Source of the DNA: Paludibaculum fermentans
GTDB taxonomy: Bacteria; Acidobacteriota; Terriglobia; Bryobacterales; Bryobacteraceae
Direction of reading: 5' to 3'
DNA: 64,000 bases
Assembly: GCF_015277775.1 (NCBI RefSeq)
Contig: NZ_CP063849.1
Span: 7,021,501 to 7,085,500 of the forward strand
In this document: positions 9,056 through 17,834 of the stretch, one piece after another
Layout of the letters: each line of letters begins with the position of its first letter
How positions within the stretch are numbered: position 1 is the stretch's first letter
Translations under genes and position numbers: made by a program
The notes under the pieces: generated by a model
Told to the model about the DNA's origin: nothing
Databases searched by the model: none
What the model saw: only the letters and a program-made list of their open reading frames with translations

Positions 9056-9680
9056 TGATCACCAGCTTGTGAGAAGGGGAGTCGTAGCCGCCATTCGGGA
9101 CGAGCGACCGGAGTGGGAGATCTGCGGGGAAGCCTCGACCGGACGCGAGGCGGTGGCCGCAGCGGAACGGCTTGACCCCGACATCATTGTGATGGACATC
9201 TCCATGCCGGACATGAACGGATTGGATGCGACGCGGCAGATCCTGAAGGAAGGCCCACGACGGCAAGTATTGATCCTCTCGATGCATGAATCCGAACAAA
9301 TCCTGCATGACGTGCTCGAGTCCGGAGCGCGAGGTTACATTCTCAAGAGCGACGCGGGCACAGACTTGCTGGGCGCCCTGGATGCACTACGAAACAACAA
9401 GACGTTCTTCACCTCCAAGCTAGGGGATGTACTGCTACGCGGGTACCTGAAAGGCAACGGAGGAGAGAAGGCCAGTCCCAGCCGCATGGTAAGCCCTCGT
9501 GAGCGAGAGATCATTCAATTGATCGCAGAAGGCAAAGCCAACAAAGAAGTGGCGACAACACTGAGTATCAGCGTAAAGACCGTTGAAACCCACCGGGCGC
9601 GAGCCATGGCCAAGCTGGATCTCCACTCTGTGAGCGACCTGGTCCGCTACGCGATTCGAAACGGCATTGTTGAGTGCTGA
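9027..9680 (+). CDS. NarL/FixJ-family response regulator
   Basis: 217 residues. Residues 4-120 are a receiver domain (VVDDH acidic cluster, phosphoacceptor D57 in IIVMDISMPDMNG, K105-region YILKSDAG). A linker precedes a LuxR-type helix-turn-helix, residues about 150-210 (VSPREREIIQLIAEGKANKE, then SISVKTVETHRARAM). The gene starts inside the kinase gene (29-base overlap) and is almost certainly its cognate regulator. It is followed by a minus-strand lipoprotein gene and then by the subunit-chaperone-usher-like locus; whether it controls that locus is inference from position only. Confidence 0.94.
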   Translation: MSNLRILVVDDHQLVRRGVVAAIRDERPEWEICGEASTGREAVAAAERLDPDIIVMDISMPDMNGLDATRQILKEGPRRQVLILSMHESEQILHDVLESGARGYILKSDAGTDLLGALDALRNNKTFFTSKLGDVLLRGYLKGNGGEKASPSRMVSPREREIIQLIAEGKANKEVATTLSISVKTVETHRARAMAKLDLHSVSDLVRYAIRNGIVEC

Positions 9681-9999
9681 CTGAGCGCCGGGCTTCCTAT
9701 CCGGCGTAACACCAGGCCGCAGGAGGGTTCAGGGCGGGTCTGCTGTGCGAATTGGCCTCGCCTACTCGTCCCAGTCTCCCCGGATACGCCATGGACAAAG
9801 CCGCAGCGGCCGCGAGCCGGCATCCCTTCAAAGGCCAGGGCAATCTGGCGACCGGGTACAGGATCGCATCCGGAGGGATCCGGGTTTCCACTGATTGTGT
9901 GCAATGCGTGTTTGGATGAAACTGGCAGCAGAGAAGAAGACGGAACGGAATGAGCGAAGCAGCACGGAAAACTGGCTAGGTTCAACCCCTCTAGAAATC
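9681..9999. other. Gap after response regulator, no gene seen
   Basis: About 320 bases between convergent genes. Small open frames on the minus strand have no ribosome site or recognisable sequence. No hairpin with a T-tract was found. Confidence 0.5.
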
Positions 10000-10419
10000 T
10001 CAGTCGGGAATCACCAACAGAACCAGAGGCAGGCCAGAAATCGACTCCGGAATACGGATGGGGATGGTGGCCTCGTAGGGGAGACCGGGCATTCTGATGG
10101 TGTGTTCGCCAGCATTGACGACGACAATGTACTGCTTACTTCCGCTATTTGCTTTCAGAACACGGATGGCAATTGGTCCGGGTTTCACGGAGAGCCTGAG
10201 GCTGCCCCCTTCGGCCGTCCCTTGTCCAATGGTTAGGGATTGTTCCGAGGCCGCCTCGGCGTAATAGGACGCCTGGAGATTGCCGGAAATGGCGAGCCGG
10301 CCGGAGGCCTGTTGAGGGCATGCTGGTGAACAGCATCCGGCAATCAGCAAGGCTGCCAGAGACCTGAGGACGAAGGTTGCAATGTCCTCGTTGCTCGTTG
10401 CCGTCCTAATTGCCGCCAC
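10000..10419 (-). CDS. Putative lipoprotein with subunit-like segment
   Basis: 139 residues from a GTG at 10419, which has GGAGGG 4 bases upstream; a GTG at 10437 is an in-frame alternative. A hydrophobic stretch (FVLRSLAALL) ends in IAGC, a good lipobox, giving lipid attachment at that cysteine. The mature part begins SGRLAISGNLQASYYAE, which resembles the start of the two secreted subunits encoded on the other strand (SLALTGQVDGSI and SVAITGEVEGSI). The remainder is beta-rich (YIVVVNAGEHTIRMPGLPYEA). It could be an accessory or anchor for the adjacent assembly locus; the role is inferred only. Confidence 0.6.
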   Translation of the reverse strand: MAAIRTATSNEDIATFVLRSLAALLIAGCCSPACPQQASGRLAISGNLQASYYAEAASEQSLTIGQGTAEGGSLRLSVKPGPIAIRVLKANSGSKQYIVVVNAGEHTIRMPGLPYEATIPIRIPESISGLPLVLLVIPD

Positions 10420-10798
10420 AGTGCCCTCCGTTACCACGCAGTGTGCCTCAACACACTGCCATCAGCTCTCCCAGCCTATCAGGATCATGCCATGCCCTGG
10501 GATGTGGAAAGCCGGCATGGATAAGCATGATCGCCACCAAGTTCTTCCTCCACTCATCCGCCCGAGCGCTTTAAAGAGTTGGCCTAGCCGAGCTGCCATC
10601 GCGTGACAGGCTAAGCTGAACGACCTAGAGTTCCAAGGGGTGGACCCCACTCTTTGTAGAAGGCAGCCCTTCGGGCCAGATGCATATTGTCCCTCTAGAA
10701 GATCGTGGTTATCACTGATTGTAAGAAATACACAATCCTCCAACAATAGAAACATAGGCGCAATTGATTGCACCTAAATCGAAATTAGGAAAACAACA
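10420..10798. other. Divergent control region of the subunit locus
   Basis: About 380 bases between the minus-strand lipoprotein and the plus-strand major subunit. The last 120 bases are AT-rich and contain two inverted repeats, listed separately, and the ribosome site AGGAAA before the ATG at 10799. I see no gene here. Confidence 0.55.
10717..10771 (+). promoter_or_regulatory. Two inverted repeats upstream of the major subunit
   Basis: GATTGT-N9-ACAATC (10717-10737) and the near-continuous palindrome GCAAT-TG-ATTGC (10760-10771) lie 28-82 bases before the start codon at 10799. Their position fits operators; a NarL-type regulator gene is nearby but binding is not shown. Confidence 0.4.
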
Positions 10799-11341
10799 AT
10801 GAAAAAGACTTTAGCAATGGCGGCCACGATCGTGATGATGCTCACGGCCACTGCGGGCGCCCAGACCGCGAACACCGGCTCCCTGGCGCTGACCGGACAG
10901 GTTGATGGGTCCATCATCCTTTCGTTCCATCAGAACACCTCTGGTGGGTTTACCCTGACCTCCGGCGACGGCACGGCCGCCGCGGGCGCGAACCTCTCGA
11001 CTGTGTCCATGTACGGCACGGCCACCGGGATTGTTGCCGGCAGCAATTTTGTGAAGACCAACCAGGTTGACGGCTTCACGCTCAGCGGCCCAATGGATGT
11101 TCAGGTTGACAAGGCCAATATCACTTCGAGCGGCTATACCCTGTCGGCGCAGCTCACCAGTTCCGACAGCAGCGAGTGGAGCCTCGGCGGAGCTTCCCTG
11201 AACAGCACCAGCCCCGTGGTGGTCGTCAGCGAGGGTTCGTACGCCGCGAGGACTCCGCTGACTTTGTCCGTGAAATTTCCGACCAGCATGAACTCCGGCA
11301 GTGTCAGCAACACGATCAACTTTGTGGCCACTGCACAGTAA
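10799..11341 (+). CDS. Secreted subunit-like protein 1 (fimbrial type)
   Basis: 180 residues with a clear signal peptide (MKKTLAMAATIVMMLTATAGAQ). The mature protein is beta-rich, low in Cys and rich in Gly, Ser and Thr, starting SLALTGQVDGSIILSFHQN and ending VSNTINFVATAQ. The same opening and ending recur in the protein encoded at 16004-16537, so they are paralogues, and the ending recurs in the 11446 protein. A conserved C-terminal strand is what pilus subunits assembled by chaperone-usher systems display. A hairpin follows the stop, as often seen after a major subunit. I call it subunit-like; no named pilin family was recognised with certainty (spore-coat-U-like folds are the nearest idea). 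Confidence 0.7.
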   Translation: MKKTLAMAATIVMMLTATAGAQTANTGSLALTGQVDGSIILSFHQNTSGGFTLTSGDGTAAAGANLSTVSMYGTATGIVAGSNFVKTNQVDGFTLSGPMDVQVDKANITSSGYTLSAQLTSSDSSEWSLGGASLNSTSPVVVVSEGSYAARTPLTLSVKFPTSMNSGSVSNTINFVATAQ

Positions 11342-11365
11342 TGCGACGCAGGGACTGTACCCGCA

Positions 11366-11394
11366 GGCCCGATCGTCCTACTTGGGATCGGGCC
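11366..11394 (+). terminator. Hairpin after subunit 1
   Basis: A perfect 9-bp stem (GGCCCGATC / GATCGGGCC) with an 11-base loop lies 25 bases after the stop. There is no long T-tract, so it may be a partial terminator or an mRNA-stabilising structure that keeps the first gene of the operon more abundant than the rest. Confidence 0.5.
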
Positions 11395-11445
11395 TTGTGC
11401 GCTACCGGTTTGCTCTTCCAGTCCAGGCCAAGGCTGAACTAATCC

Positions 11446-11976
11446 ATGCACTCCCTTTTGCGGATCCCGGCGACACTAGCGCTGCTTGTGTTGCTTCCGT
11501 ATGCAGTTGCGGCCGAGCAGCGGCCCAGCACGCTGGCCCAGGCGATTGCGGCCGCCATCAACCGTGGAAGGCCGACGGTGACGATATTGGCCGCGGCATC
11601 CGGAGCATCGATGCAGGGGCTCGGCACGGCGAACCCTGCATTGTCGTTCGGCCGCACCTCCTACTATGCGGGGCGCGCCGCGCCAGGTGTATCCCAGCAA
11701 AGCAGCGGCGGCTCCATTGTTATGACAACGCAATTCGCGCTGAAAGTGGACTGCAGCGACCCGCAGTCGGCGCTGGTGGAAATTGAGATGACATTGAACT
11801 CCCAGGATGCTTCCTACACGGTGACCGTGGACGGCACTCCTTTGTCCACTGCGACGTCGGCGACCGTTCAGCGATGCGGTTCAGTGAGTGAACACCGAGT
11901 GGTGATTGAGGTACCAAGGACGAGGCCCGCGGGGCCGTTCGGGAGTACTGTTTCGTTTTCCGCGATTGCCAGATAG
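11446..11976 (+). CDS. Secreted subunit-like protein 2 (minor, predicted)
   Basis: 176 residues with a signal peptide (LLRIPATLALLVLLPYAVAAE). The mature protein is beta-rich with two cysteines (VDCSD and VQRCGS) that could form a disulfide. It ends FGSTVSFSAIAR, matching the ends of the other two subunit-like proteins (pattern S-T-[IV]-x-F-x-A-x-A). It sits between subunit 1 and the chaperone gene with only 20 bases before the latter, so it is probably co-transcribed. A tip or minor subunit is a reasonable guess; nothing identifies its ligand. Confidence 0.62.
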   Translation: MHSLLRIPATLALLVLLPYAVAAEQRPSTLAQAIAAAINRGRPTVTILAAASGASMQGLGTANPALSFGRTSYYAGRAAPGVSQQSSGGSIVMTTQFALKVDCSDPQSALVEIEMTLNSQDASYTVTVDGTPLSTATSATVQRCGSVSEHRVVIEVPRTRPAGPFGSTVSFSAIAR

Positions 11977-11996
11977 AGCTACACCGAGGTGTCCAG

Positions 11997-12821
11997 ATGA
12001 CCACGAGGCCGTTCCGATTCAGTGCCTTTTTCCAATGCCTGCTGCAGATTGCCGTTGCCGGGGTGCTCTACTCCCAGCCGGTTGGGGGTGACAAGCCAGA
12101 GGTTGCGCCGCAGCGGGCCACACTCGCGCTATCACCCGCCGTCTCCATGTTGCGGGTGAGGCCAGGCCAGAGTGTGACCCAAACCTTCACCCTTGCCAAT
12201 CAGTTACCAATCGAGATGCGCTTTGCCATTGAGACGCAGGACGTGGTTGTCCGAGACGGAAAGCGCACATTTGTCCCGGCGGGTCAGATTCCCCTGGGGA
12301 TCGCGTTCACCGCAATTGCCGCGCCTTCCTCAGTGGTGGTGCCGGCCGGGCAGACGGTGTCGGCGAGCGTGACGGTCACGGTTCCTCCCGAGACCGCCCA
12401 ACGTGCGGTAGTGGTGTTTTTTAAGGGGCAGATTGCTGCTCCAGACAAGGGTTCTGTCGGCTTCGGCGCATCGTTAGGTGCGCTGATCACCTTCAATATT
12501 TCCAATGATTCCAAGGTGTCGGCGAGCGCTTTGGCCGTTTCGCCGCAAACCAGCAGCGCCAACCTGGGGTTCTCGATGGCCCTGGTCAATAGCGGCGTCG
12601 AACCCGTGGTGCCCAAGGGCGTCATCGCGATTCTGGATGAGCAAGGGAAGCGCATAGCGAAGGCCACCTTCGAGCCACATCGTCTATTGCCGGGGGAGAG
12701 CGGCCAGTTCGCCACGTTATGCCCCGCGGTGCTGAAGCCGGGGCGCTACCGAACGCTATCGTCCTTTGAGTACGAAGGGAAAGTCCTGACCAATGCGGGG
12801 GAATTCACAGTTTCCGAGTAG
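11997..12821 (+). CDS. PapD-like periplasmic chaperone (predicted)
   Basis: 274 residues with an N-terminal signal (FFQCLLQIAVAGVLYSQ). Two Ig-like domains follow. The first (residues 40-150) has LALSPAVSMLRVRPGQSVTQ, FTLANQLPIEMRFAIE and VVVPAGQTVSASVTVTVPPE, the usual layout of the N-terminal domain of fimbrial chaperones and DUF916-like proteins. The second (residues 160-274) contains SANLGFSMALVNSGVEPVVP and GRYRTLSSFEYEGK. It sits after two subunit-like genes and overlaps the usher-like gene by 29 bases, the order expected in chaperone-usher operons. Family membership is by fold pattern, not by a diagnostic motif. Confidence 0.68.
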   Translation: MTTRPFRFSAFFQCLLQIAVAGVLYSQPVGGDKPEVAPQRATLALSPAVSMLRVRPGQSVTQTFTLANQLPIEMRFAIETQDVVVRDGKRTFVPAGQIPLGIAFTAIAAPSSVVVPAGQTVSASVTVTVPPETAQRAVVVFFKGQIAAPDKGSVGFGASLGALITFNISNDSKVSASALAVSPQTSSANLGFSMALVNSGVEPVVPKGVIAILDEQGKRIAKATFEPHRLLPGESGQFATLCPAVLKPGRYRTLSSFEYEGKVLTNAGEFTVSE

Positions 12822-15800
12822 ATGGGTGTCCCTTCTGTGGCTAGCCATAGGGTGTGTTGGGCTTGAAGCGCAAACATACAGGGTGGAGGCGCACAAGACC
12901 ATCACCATCAGCGTGGCCGGCGTGACTGCGGCATACTCCCTGGATTCGACATACGCCGAAGCCACCACGGAGAACGGCCTGGTCATCGTATCGGGAAGGA
13001 TTGCCGGAGCCACGCATGTGATGGTGGTAACGGCATCCGGCGCCCAGGCATTCGAAATCCTGGTGATCAATGCGCCCGCGAAGCCTAGAACAGATCCCCT
13101 GAACCCACTGAACATCAACTCAGGGATTGAGGATGGGTATTCGGAGTCGCGATACGCGTCATCGCCGAGCCAGTTTCAGAGCACGCTCGACCTCTCACGG
13201 CGCCAGGGTGACACTACGACTCACCTCCATTTGGTGGGAACCCGCCAACTGGGGTCGCTCTCGAGCGACCAGGACAGAACAGCACTCTCATCAGCCTCCT
13301 ACCAAATCTCGACGGCGCGCCGCGATGTCACACTCCTGGATCAATACGTGCAGGAATCACCCCTGGGCATCGCCGGCTCCATCGTGCGCGGAATACACAT
13401 TCGACAAGATGGATGGCTGCTGCACGCGGGCTATACGTCGGTAGCGTCCTTTGAAGGATTATTCCTTCCTACGCGCGCGGAGGGCGTGGTTGAGGTGGGC
13501 TACCGGAGGCCATTGACAGAACATTCGTCCCTCACCGCATCGTTCAACCACTTCAGCGTACCTTCCACAGATATGGTGGGCCGCACCGGCAGCGTAGGGG
13601 TGGCTACGTACGATTACAGTTCCGGGGAGACCCTGCGCGTGAGCGCGGATGTGGGGCTGAGCCGTGGCGTCGGGGCCTCCGCGCGGCTGGACTATCGCGG
13701 TGACCGGGATAGCGTCCGCGGCAGTTTTCGCTACGCGCCTTCGACCTTTGCGTCACTGGGAGCCAACAACATCAAGGGGTTCCATTCGGACCTTTCCTGG
13801 ACGCGTAAGCTCGTGGGTAAACTCTCAAGTGAAGTGACGCTTTACAGCAACCGCTTAGCGTTGCCCGGCCTGCAGCAAACTACCATGACGGCCTCCGCCA
13901 AATTGCAGTACCTGATAGGCGGCCATTGGTCGGTCTTTGGCGGTGCGACAGGCTCCACGTACAAAACCGCGATTCCTCCACGACCGCCGGTGAGCAATGT
14001 GAGTGCGCCAGCCGGGCTCAGCTTCAGCTCCCGTCATTTCGGGGCACAGGGGCAATACCAGTTCTCCGAGGTTTCCAAGCAGGATGCGGGGGGGCATCAG
14101 TTCCGCGCCTCGGTGCGCGGGGGCGCAGGCGCAATTTCAGTCTCCGCATTCGCCGAAAGGCAGACGCACGCCCCCACGCTCTCTTTTCTACTGGATCAGG
14201 CGCACGGTTTGCGACAGGCGATTGAATTGCTGGGCATACAGGCGACTACCATCGAACAGGTCGACAGCCTTCTCAGGGATAGCGCCTACCTGTTTGCCGC
14301 TGGTTACATTCAGGGCGCTACCGTCAATATCGCGCCCGTGCGAAGCCAGGTGGGTGGGACGCTGGCCTGGAACGGCCGCGGCCGCAAGCCTCAGGTGAGT
14401 TACAACTTCCTCTACAACGACAATCAAGATCTATTAGGCAGCACGAGGAGCACAATTCATTCGGTTGTGTGCACGCAGAGAATTGGCGCAGAGGAGCTTT
14501 CTGTCTCCTATTCCGCGGCTGGTATGAAGTTGCCCGGACTGACTCCGATTTACCGGCCGGTGTTCTCGGTAGCCTGGCGACACCCGCTGAATAACGTTCC
14601 TTCGTTCATAATTCCTGAGCACCACGGCTCGATCTCCGGCACGGTGTTTCGCGACGACAGCTCGAAGGGCGCCTACGAATCCGGGATGCAAGGCATAGCG
14701 GGTGTTCAGTTGGTGCTGGATGGTTCGCGGCGCACACGAACCGCTGCGGACGGATCATTCCGGTTCCTGCGAGTGCCGGTGGGCAAGCACAGTGTGGCCG
14801 TGTCCTACCGGACCGACCGGCCGACATTTTTCTCGACACAGTCGGATGTCGAGGTTGCTGAAAACGGGACGGTCAACTTCGGGATCGGATTCTCGCTTTC
14901 CGGCCTGATGGGCCGGGTCTCGAATGATGCCGGCGAAGGTGTGACGGGCGTAAACGTGGCGGTCCGGAGCCAGGGCGGGCAGTGGATGGCAACTACGAAC
15001 GGCGATGGCGGCTTCTTTGTGCGGCAGCTTTCCGAGGGTGTGTATGAGGTGGAAGTCGACGCGGACTCGATTCCGGCCGGCTATCTCACAGCGCAGTTGG
15101 AGGTCCAACGAGTTCAGGTCGGGCTCGCTGCGCCAGGCCGGGCGGAGTTCGCCGTGCGCGCGCTCCGATCGATTGGCGGGCGGGTGTTTGCCTTTGATAC
15201 AGCAGTTGCCAAGGCTCTTCCGGTTGCAGGCAAAGTGGTGACGCTGAAGGGGTCTGAGAAGACCAGCACGACGGATGCCGAGGGCCGGTATTTGTTCCGG
15301 GACTTGGCCGCCGGCTCATACACGGTGGCGGTCGAGGCAGGGGCACGAATGGTTAGCAGTACAGTGAAACTGCCGGCCTCCCCGATGACGCTCTCCAACA
15401 TCGATCTCCAGATCGTTGACGCCGCGCCGGGGCGAGTTGCCCCAACTCCAGCCTTGAAAGGTCCCGTCGAAGGCCCAATCCCAGCGAGTCCCTCACCGCG
15501 CGAGACGATATCCGCGACTCCCAAAACGGGCGCCGCGCAACCCGCAGCAAGCCAGCCGCCGCCAAGCGCCTCAGCGAAGCAGCATGATCGCCTGGGACGC
15601 CAGAAACTGGCATCCGGGCAATATCGGGAAGCGATTGCGGAACTAGGCGAAGCGATTCGGATGGAGCCGGGGTTTGCTCTTGCTTACAATGCCCGCGGCT
15701 TTGCCTGGTACCTACTGCACGACCTCAGCAGCGCCACCGCTGACCTAGACCGGGCGATTGCGCTCAACCCGAACTATGCGAATGCATATCGTAACCGGGC

Positions 15801-15912
15801 GGTTGTGCGAAGGGCCGCGGGGGACCTTCCAGGTGCTGAGGAGGATCGCCGCCGCGAGGCGATGCTCATGTCGGAAGGGTCTGATCTCGCGAGGAAGAAG
15901 AAAAAGAAGTGA
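12793..15912 (+). CDS. Usher-like outer-membrane protein with CpaC-type N-terminus and TPR tail
   Basis: 1039 residues. After a signal peptide (to about residue 26), residues 27-95 match the pilus-formation N-terminal domain of CpaC-type secretins (VEAHKTITISVAGV; GLVIVSGRIAGATHVMV). Residues about 110-620 are alternating beta strands typical of a large barrel (YTSVASFEGLF, LRVSADVGLSRGVGASARLDY). Residues 620-875 hold three carboxypeptidase-regulatory/SdrB-like Ig domains (SISGTVFRDDSSKG, LMGRVSNDAGEGV, GRVFAFDTAVAKA). A Pro/Ala linker follows, then three TPR units from about 935 (AIAELGEAIRMEPGFALAYN) and a Lys-rich end. It overlaps the chaperone gene by 29 bases. I infer an outer-membrane pore for the nearby subunits; TPRs on an usher are unusual. 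GTG at 12826 is an alternative start. Confidence 0.7.
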   Translation: MRGNSQFPSRWVSLLWLAIGCVGLEAQTYRVEAHKTITISVAGVTAAYSLDSTYAEATTENGLVIVSGRIAGATHVMVVTASGAQAFEILVINAPAKPRTDPLNPLNINSGIEDGYSESRYASSPSQFQSTLDLSRRQGDTTTHLHLVGTRQLGSLSSDQDRTALSSASYQISTARRDVTLLDQYVQESPLGIAGSIVRGIHIRQDGWLLHAGYTSVASFEGLFLPTRAEGVVEVGYRRPLTEHSSLTASFNHFSVPSTDMVGRTGSVGVATYDYSSGETLRVSADVGLSRGVGASARLDYRGDRDSVRGSFRYAPSTFASLGANNIKGFHSDLSWTRKLVGKLSSEVTLYSNRLALPGLQQTTMTASAKLQYLIGGHWSVFGGATGSTYKTAIPPRPPVSNVSAPAGLSFSSRHFGAQGQYQFSEVSKQDAGGHQFRASVRGGAGAISVSAFAERQTHAPTLSFLLDQAHGLRQAIELLGIQATTIEQVDSLLRDSAYLFAAGYIQGATVNIAPVRSQVGGTLAWNGRGRKPQVSYNFLYNDNQDLLGSTRSTIHSVVCTQRIGAEELSVSYSAAGMKLPGLTPIYRPVFSVAWRHPLNNVPSFIIPEHHGSISGTVFRDDSSKGAYESGMQGIAGVQLVLDGSRRTRTAADGSFRFLRVPVGKHSVAVSYRTDRPTFFSTQSDVEVAENGTVNFGIGFSLSGLMGRVSNDAGEGVTGVNVAVRSQGGQWMATTNGDGGFFVRQLSEGVYEVEVDADSIPAGYLTAQLEVQRVQVGLAAPGRAEFAVRALRSIGGRVFAFDTAVAKALPVAGKVVTLKGSEKTSTTDAEGRYLFRDLAAGSYTVAVEAGARMVSSTVKLPASPMTLSNIDLQIVDAAPGRVAPTPALKGPVEGPIPASPSPRETISATPKTGAAQPAASQPPPSASAKQHDRLGRQKLASGQYREAIAELGEAIRMEPGFALAYNARGFAWYLLHDLSSATADLDRAIALNPNYANAYRNRAVVRRAAGDLPGAEEDRRREAMLMSEGSDLARKKKKK

Positions 15913-16003
15913 AGACGCGGGCCGCGAGTTGCGGCTCAGTTTGTACGGCGAAGAAACGCGCAGCTCCGTGGCGGATACGGAGAATCGAAGTCAGGAGAGA
16001 ATC

Positions 16004-16537
16004 ATGACCAAAAGAAACCTGGTACTCATCGCGGTGTTCGCGTTGGGACTTGGAGCGGCGGCCGACGCGCAGCAGTCCAGCGGTGGGTCGGTTGCGATCA
16101 CCGGCGAGGTTGAGGGTTCCATCGCTTTGTATTTCTGGCAGGACCCAGCAGGGTATGCACTGAACGAAGGCGGGGCCAGCGCACTGGTCGAGATTGGCGA
16201 TGTATCGGCCTATGGAACTCCCAACGGCCTGCTGGCCAACAGGTTCACCAAAGGGATTCAGAGTGATGGTTTCTATCTAAGCACGCCATTTCTAGTGCAA
16301 GTTTTGCGCGCCAACCTTCCATCCAGCACCGGGTACACACTGACCGCCCAAGTGGGTGATAACGACGACACAATGTGGTTGATTGATGGCAACCTCCTCA
16401 GTACAACTCCGGTTTTGATTTCTGCCACTGAATCCTACACAACCAAACGCCAGCACGTTTTGATGGCGAAGTTTCCATTCACAAAGGCCGCCGGGGGGCT
16501 GAGTGATACGATCACGTTTACAGCCACAGCGAACTGA
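16004..16537 (+). CDS. Secreted subunit-like protein 3, paralogue of subunit 1
   Basis: 177 residues. ATG at 16004, preceded by AGGAGAG at 5-base spacing, which rules out the longer upstream frame. Signal peptide MTKRNLVLIAVFALGLGAAADAQ. The mature part begins SVAITGEVEGSIALYFWQD and ends LSDTITFTATAN, aligning along its length with the protein at 10799 (shared segments include the YG-T-x-G-L/I turn, a DGF-x-LS motif, SGYTL/TGYTL-x-AQ and a final SxTIxF strand). Its position after the usher-like gene suggests a second structural or terminating subunit. Confidence 0.7.
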   Translation: MTKRNLVLIAVFALGLGAAADAQQSSGGSVAITGEVEGSIALYFWQDPAGYALNEGGASALVEIGDVSAYGTPNGLLANRFTKGIQSDGFYLSTPFLVQVLRANLPSSTGYTLTAQVGDNDDTMWLIDGNLLSTTPVLISATESYTTKRQHVLMAKFPFTKAAGGLSDTITFTATAN

Positions 16538-17288
16538 TGGAGCGCCCGACGCCGATGGAGGCGCATCATGGGCGCTCGCCCTGGAGCGAATGCCCCTTCG
16601 CCTGACCGCGGCCGCACAGGGAGTCCAGCACAAGAAACGAGACGTCCTGAAGGCCCATGACCGGTCCTGCCGGCCCTCCGCACCAGTATTGCGTTTCGCC
16701 GGCAACCAACTGCTCTACACGATGACTCCTCCAGCCAGGTGACCTGTGTGCGGGCGTGGATGGCCGCCGAAGGGCATGCTCCCCGCGATCGAGGAGAGCG
16801 CGACCGTGTCCGCACTCGATTTCCCCTTGCGCGCGACTGCGCTGATTCAGATTCTCCCGACGATACCCCCGGCCCGGGCGCATGGGCGCTGGAGGCTCGC
16901 CACTTTGGGGGAAAAGCGTCTTGACACCGGCCGGACCAGAGGTGGGCGCGCCTCCCTCAAAAGTGGTAGCCGAAGACGAATGCATTGGGGGAGTGGATCG
17001 GACTCCATTGGGGGAGGCCCCGAAAGGGGAAAAGCATCAGAATCCAGGTAAGAAGAGAGCGAGCTTGCATTGATCGTAGAAAAGGCGAGGCCAGGGCCCT
17101 GGATTGTGCAATTTCAGAGGGACTTCATGCACCGACCTTTCCGCGACGTGAGGCTTGAGGCCGGCGGGACTTCAGTTATGTACGGCCAAGGCTGCGATCC
17201 AGCGGGATCTCGCTTTTACTGACAACGGGCAGCGATCTGTGCGCGCCCGCAAGGTTCAACGTCCGAAACTTCAGAGTGGAGCGCGACA
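16538..17288. other. 750-base stretch without a convincing gene
   Basis: Several overlapping frames of 60-140 codons on both strands have no ribosome site, no recognised motif and a composition that looks like shadow translation. The region separates the subunit locus from the enzyme cluster and probably holds the promoter of the latter. Confidence 0.5.
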
Positions 17289-17816
17289 GTGGAAGATAAC
17301 ATCCTGGTCCAATCCAGTTTCTCAGCGACCATCCACGCACCGATCGAGAAGATCGACATTCCGACGTGGTGTTTCACCCTGCCCGAGTCGGAGTACCAGG
17401 CGTGTTCGCCGGCTCACTGTTCCGCCGGTGCGACGACAGCGCCGGACGGCCGGCGGATGTCGATCAACGTGGAGATTCTTGGGGGCAGCATGATGGTGCA
17501 GCACTATGTGGAGGAGGTCGGCCAACCCGATCATCTCAGGCTCGTTTCCAATTCTGATGTGTTTACGCCGACCGGGCGGACGAAGGTCGGGGTGATCTGG
17601 GACCTGGCGGTCCGCAAAATCGACGACAAGACCTGCGAGTTCACCAATACGGTGCACAGCAGCGTGACGCCGGAGTTGGCGGAGTTTCTCGGGCAGCAGG
17701 GGATCCCGCTGGAGGTCTTCCGGGCCGGACGCAGGCCGATCTCTGAAGCGCACAACCAGCAGGAGACGCCGTTGTTTGCCAAGAGCATCGAGCGTCATGC
17801 ACTGCGGCAGGGCTGA
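17289..17816 (+). CDS. SRPBCC-like (START/Bet v 1 fold) protein
   Basis: 175 residues from a GTG at 17289 with GGAG 8 bases upstream. The start VQSSFSATIHAPIEKIDIPTW and the pattern MSINVEILGGSMMVQHYVEE, VGVIWDLAVRKIDDKTCEF fit the SRPBCC hydrophobic-ligand-binding fold. The end is helical (TPLFAKSIERHA). No catalytic residues can be pointed to. It leads a co-directional run of enzymes, with 18 bases to the next gene, so it is probably the first gene of that operon. The ligand is unknown. Confidence 0.65.
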   Translation: MEDNILVQSSFSATIHAPIEKIDIPTWCFTLPESEYQACSPAHCSAGATTAPDGRRMSINVEILGGSMMVQHYVEEVGQPDHLRLVSNSDVFTPTGRTKVGVIWDLAVRKIDDKTCEFTNTVHSSVTPELAEFLGQQGIPLEVFRAGRRPISEAHNQQETPLFAKSIERHALRQG

Positions 17817-17834
17817 AGATCCAGCGGAGGCACC

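Noticed and set aside
12793-15912. Barrel as a plain TonB-dependent receptor
   Set aside because: No plug motif or TonB box is visible, and the Ig domains follow rather than precede the barrel; usher-like is preferred, though not proven.
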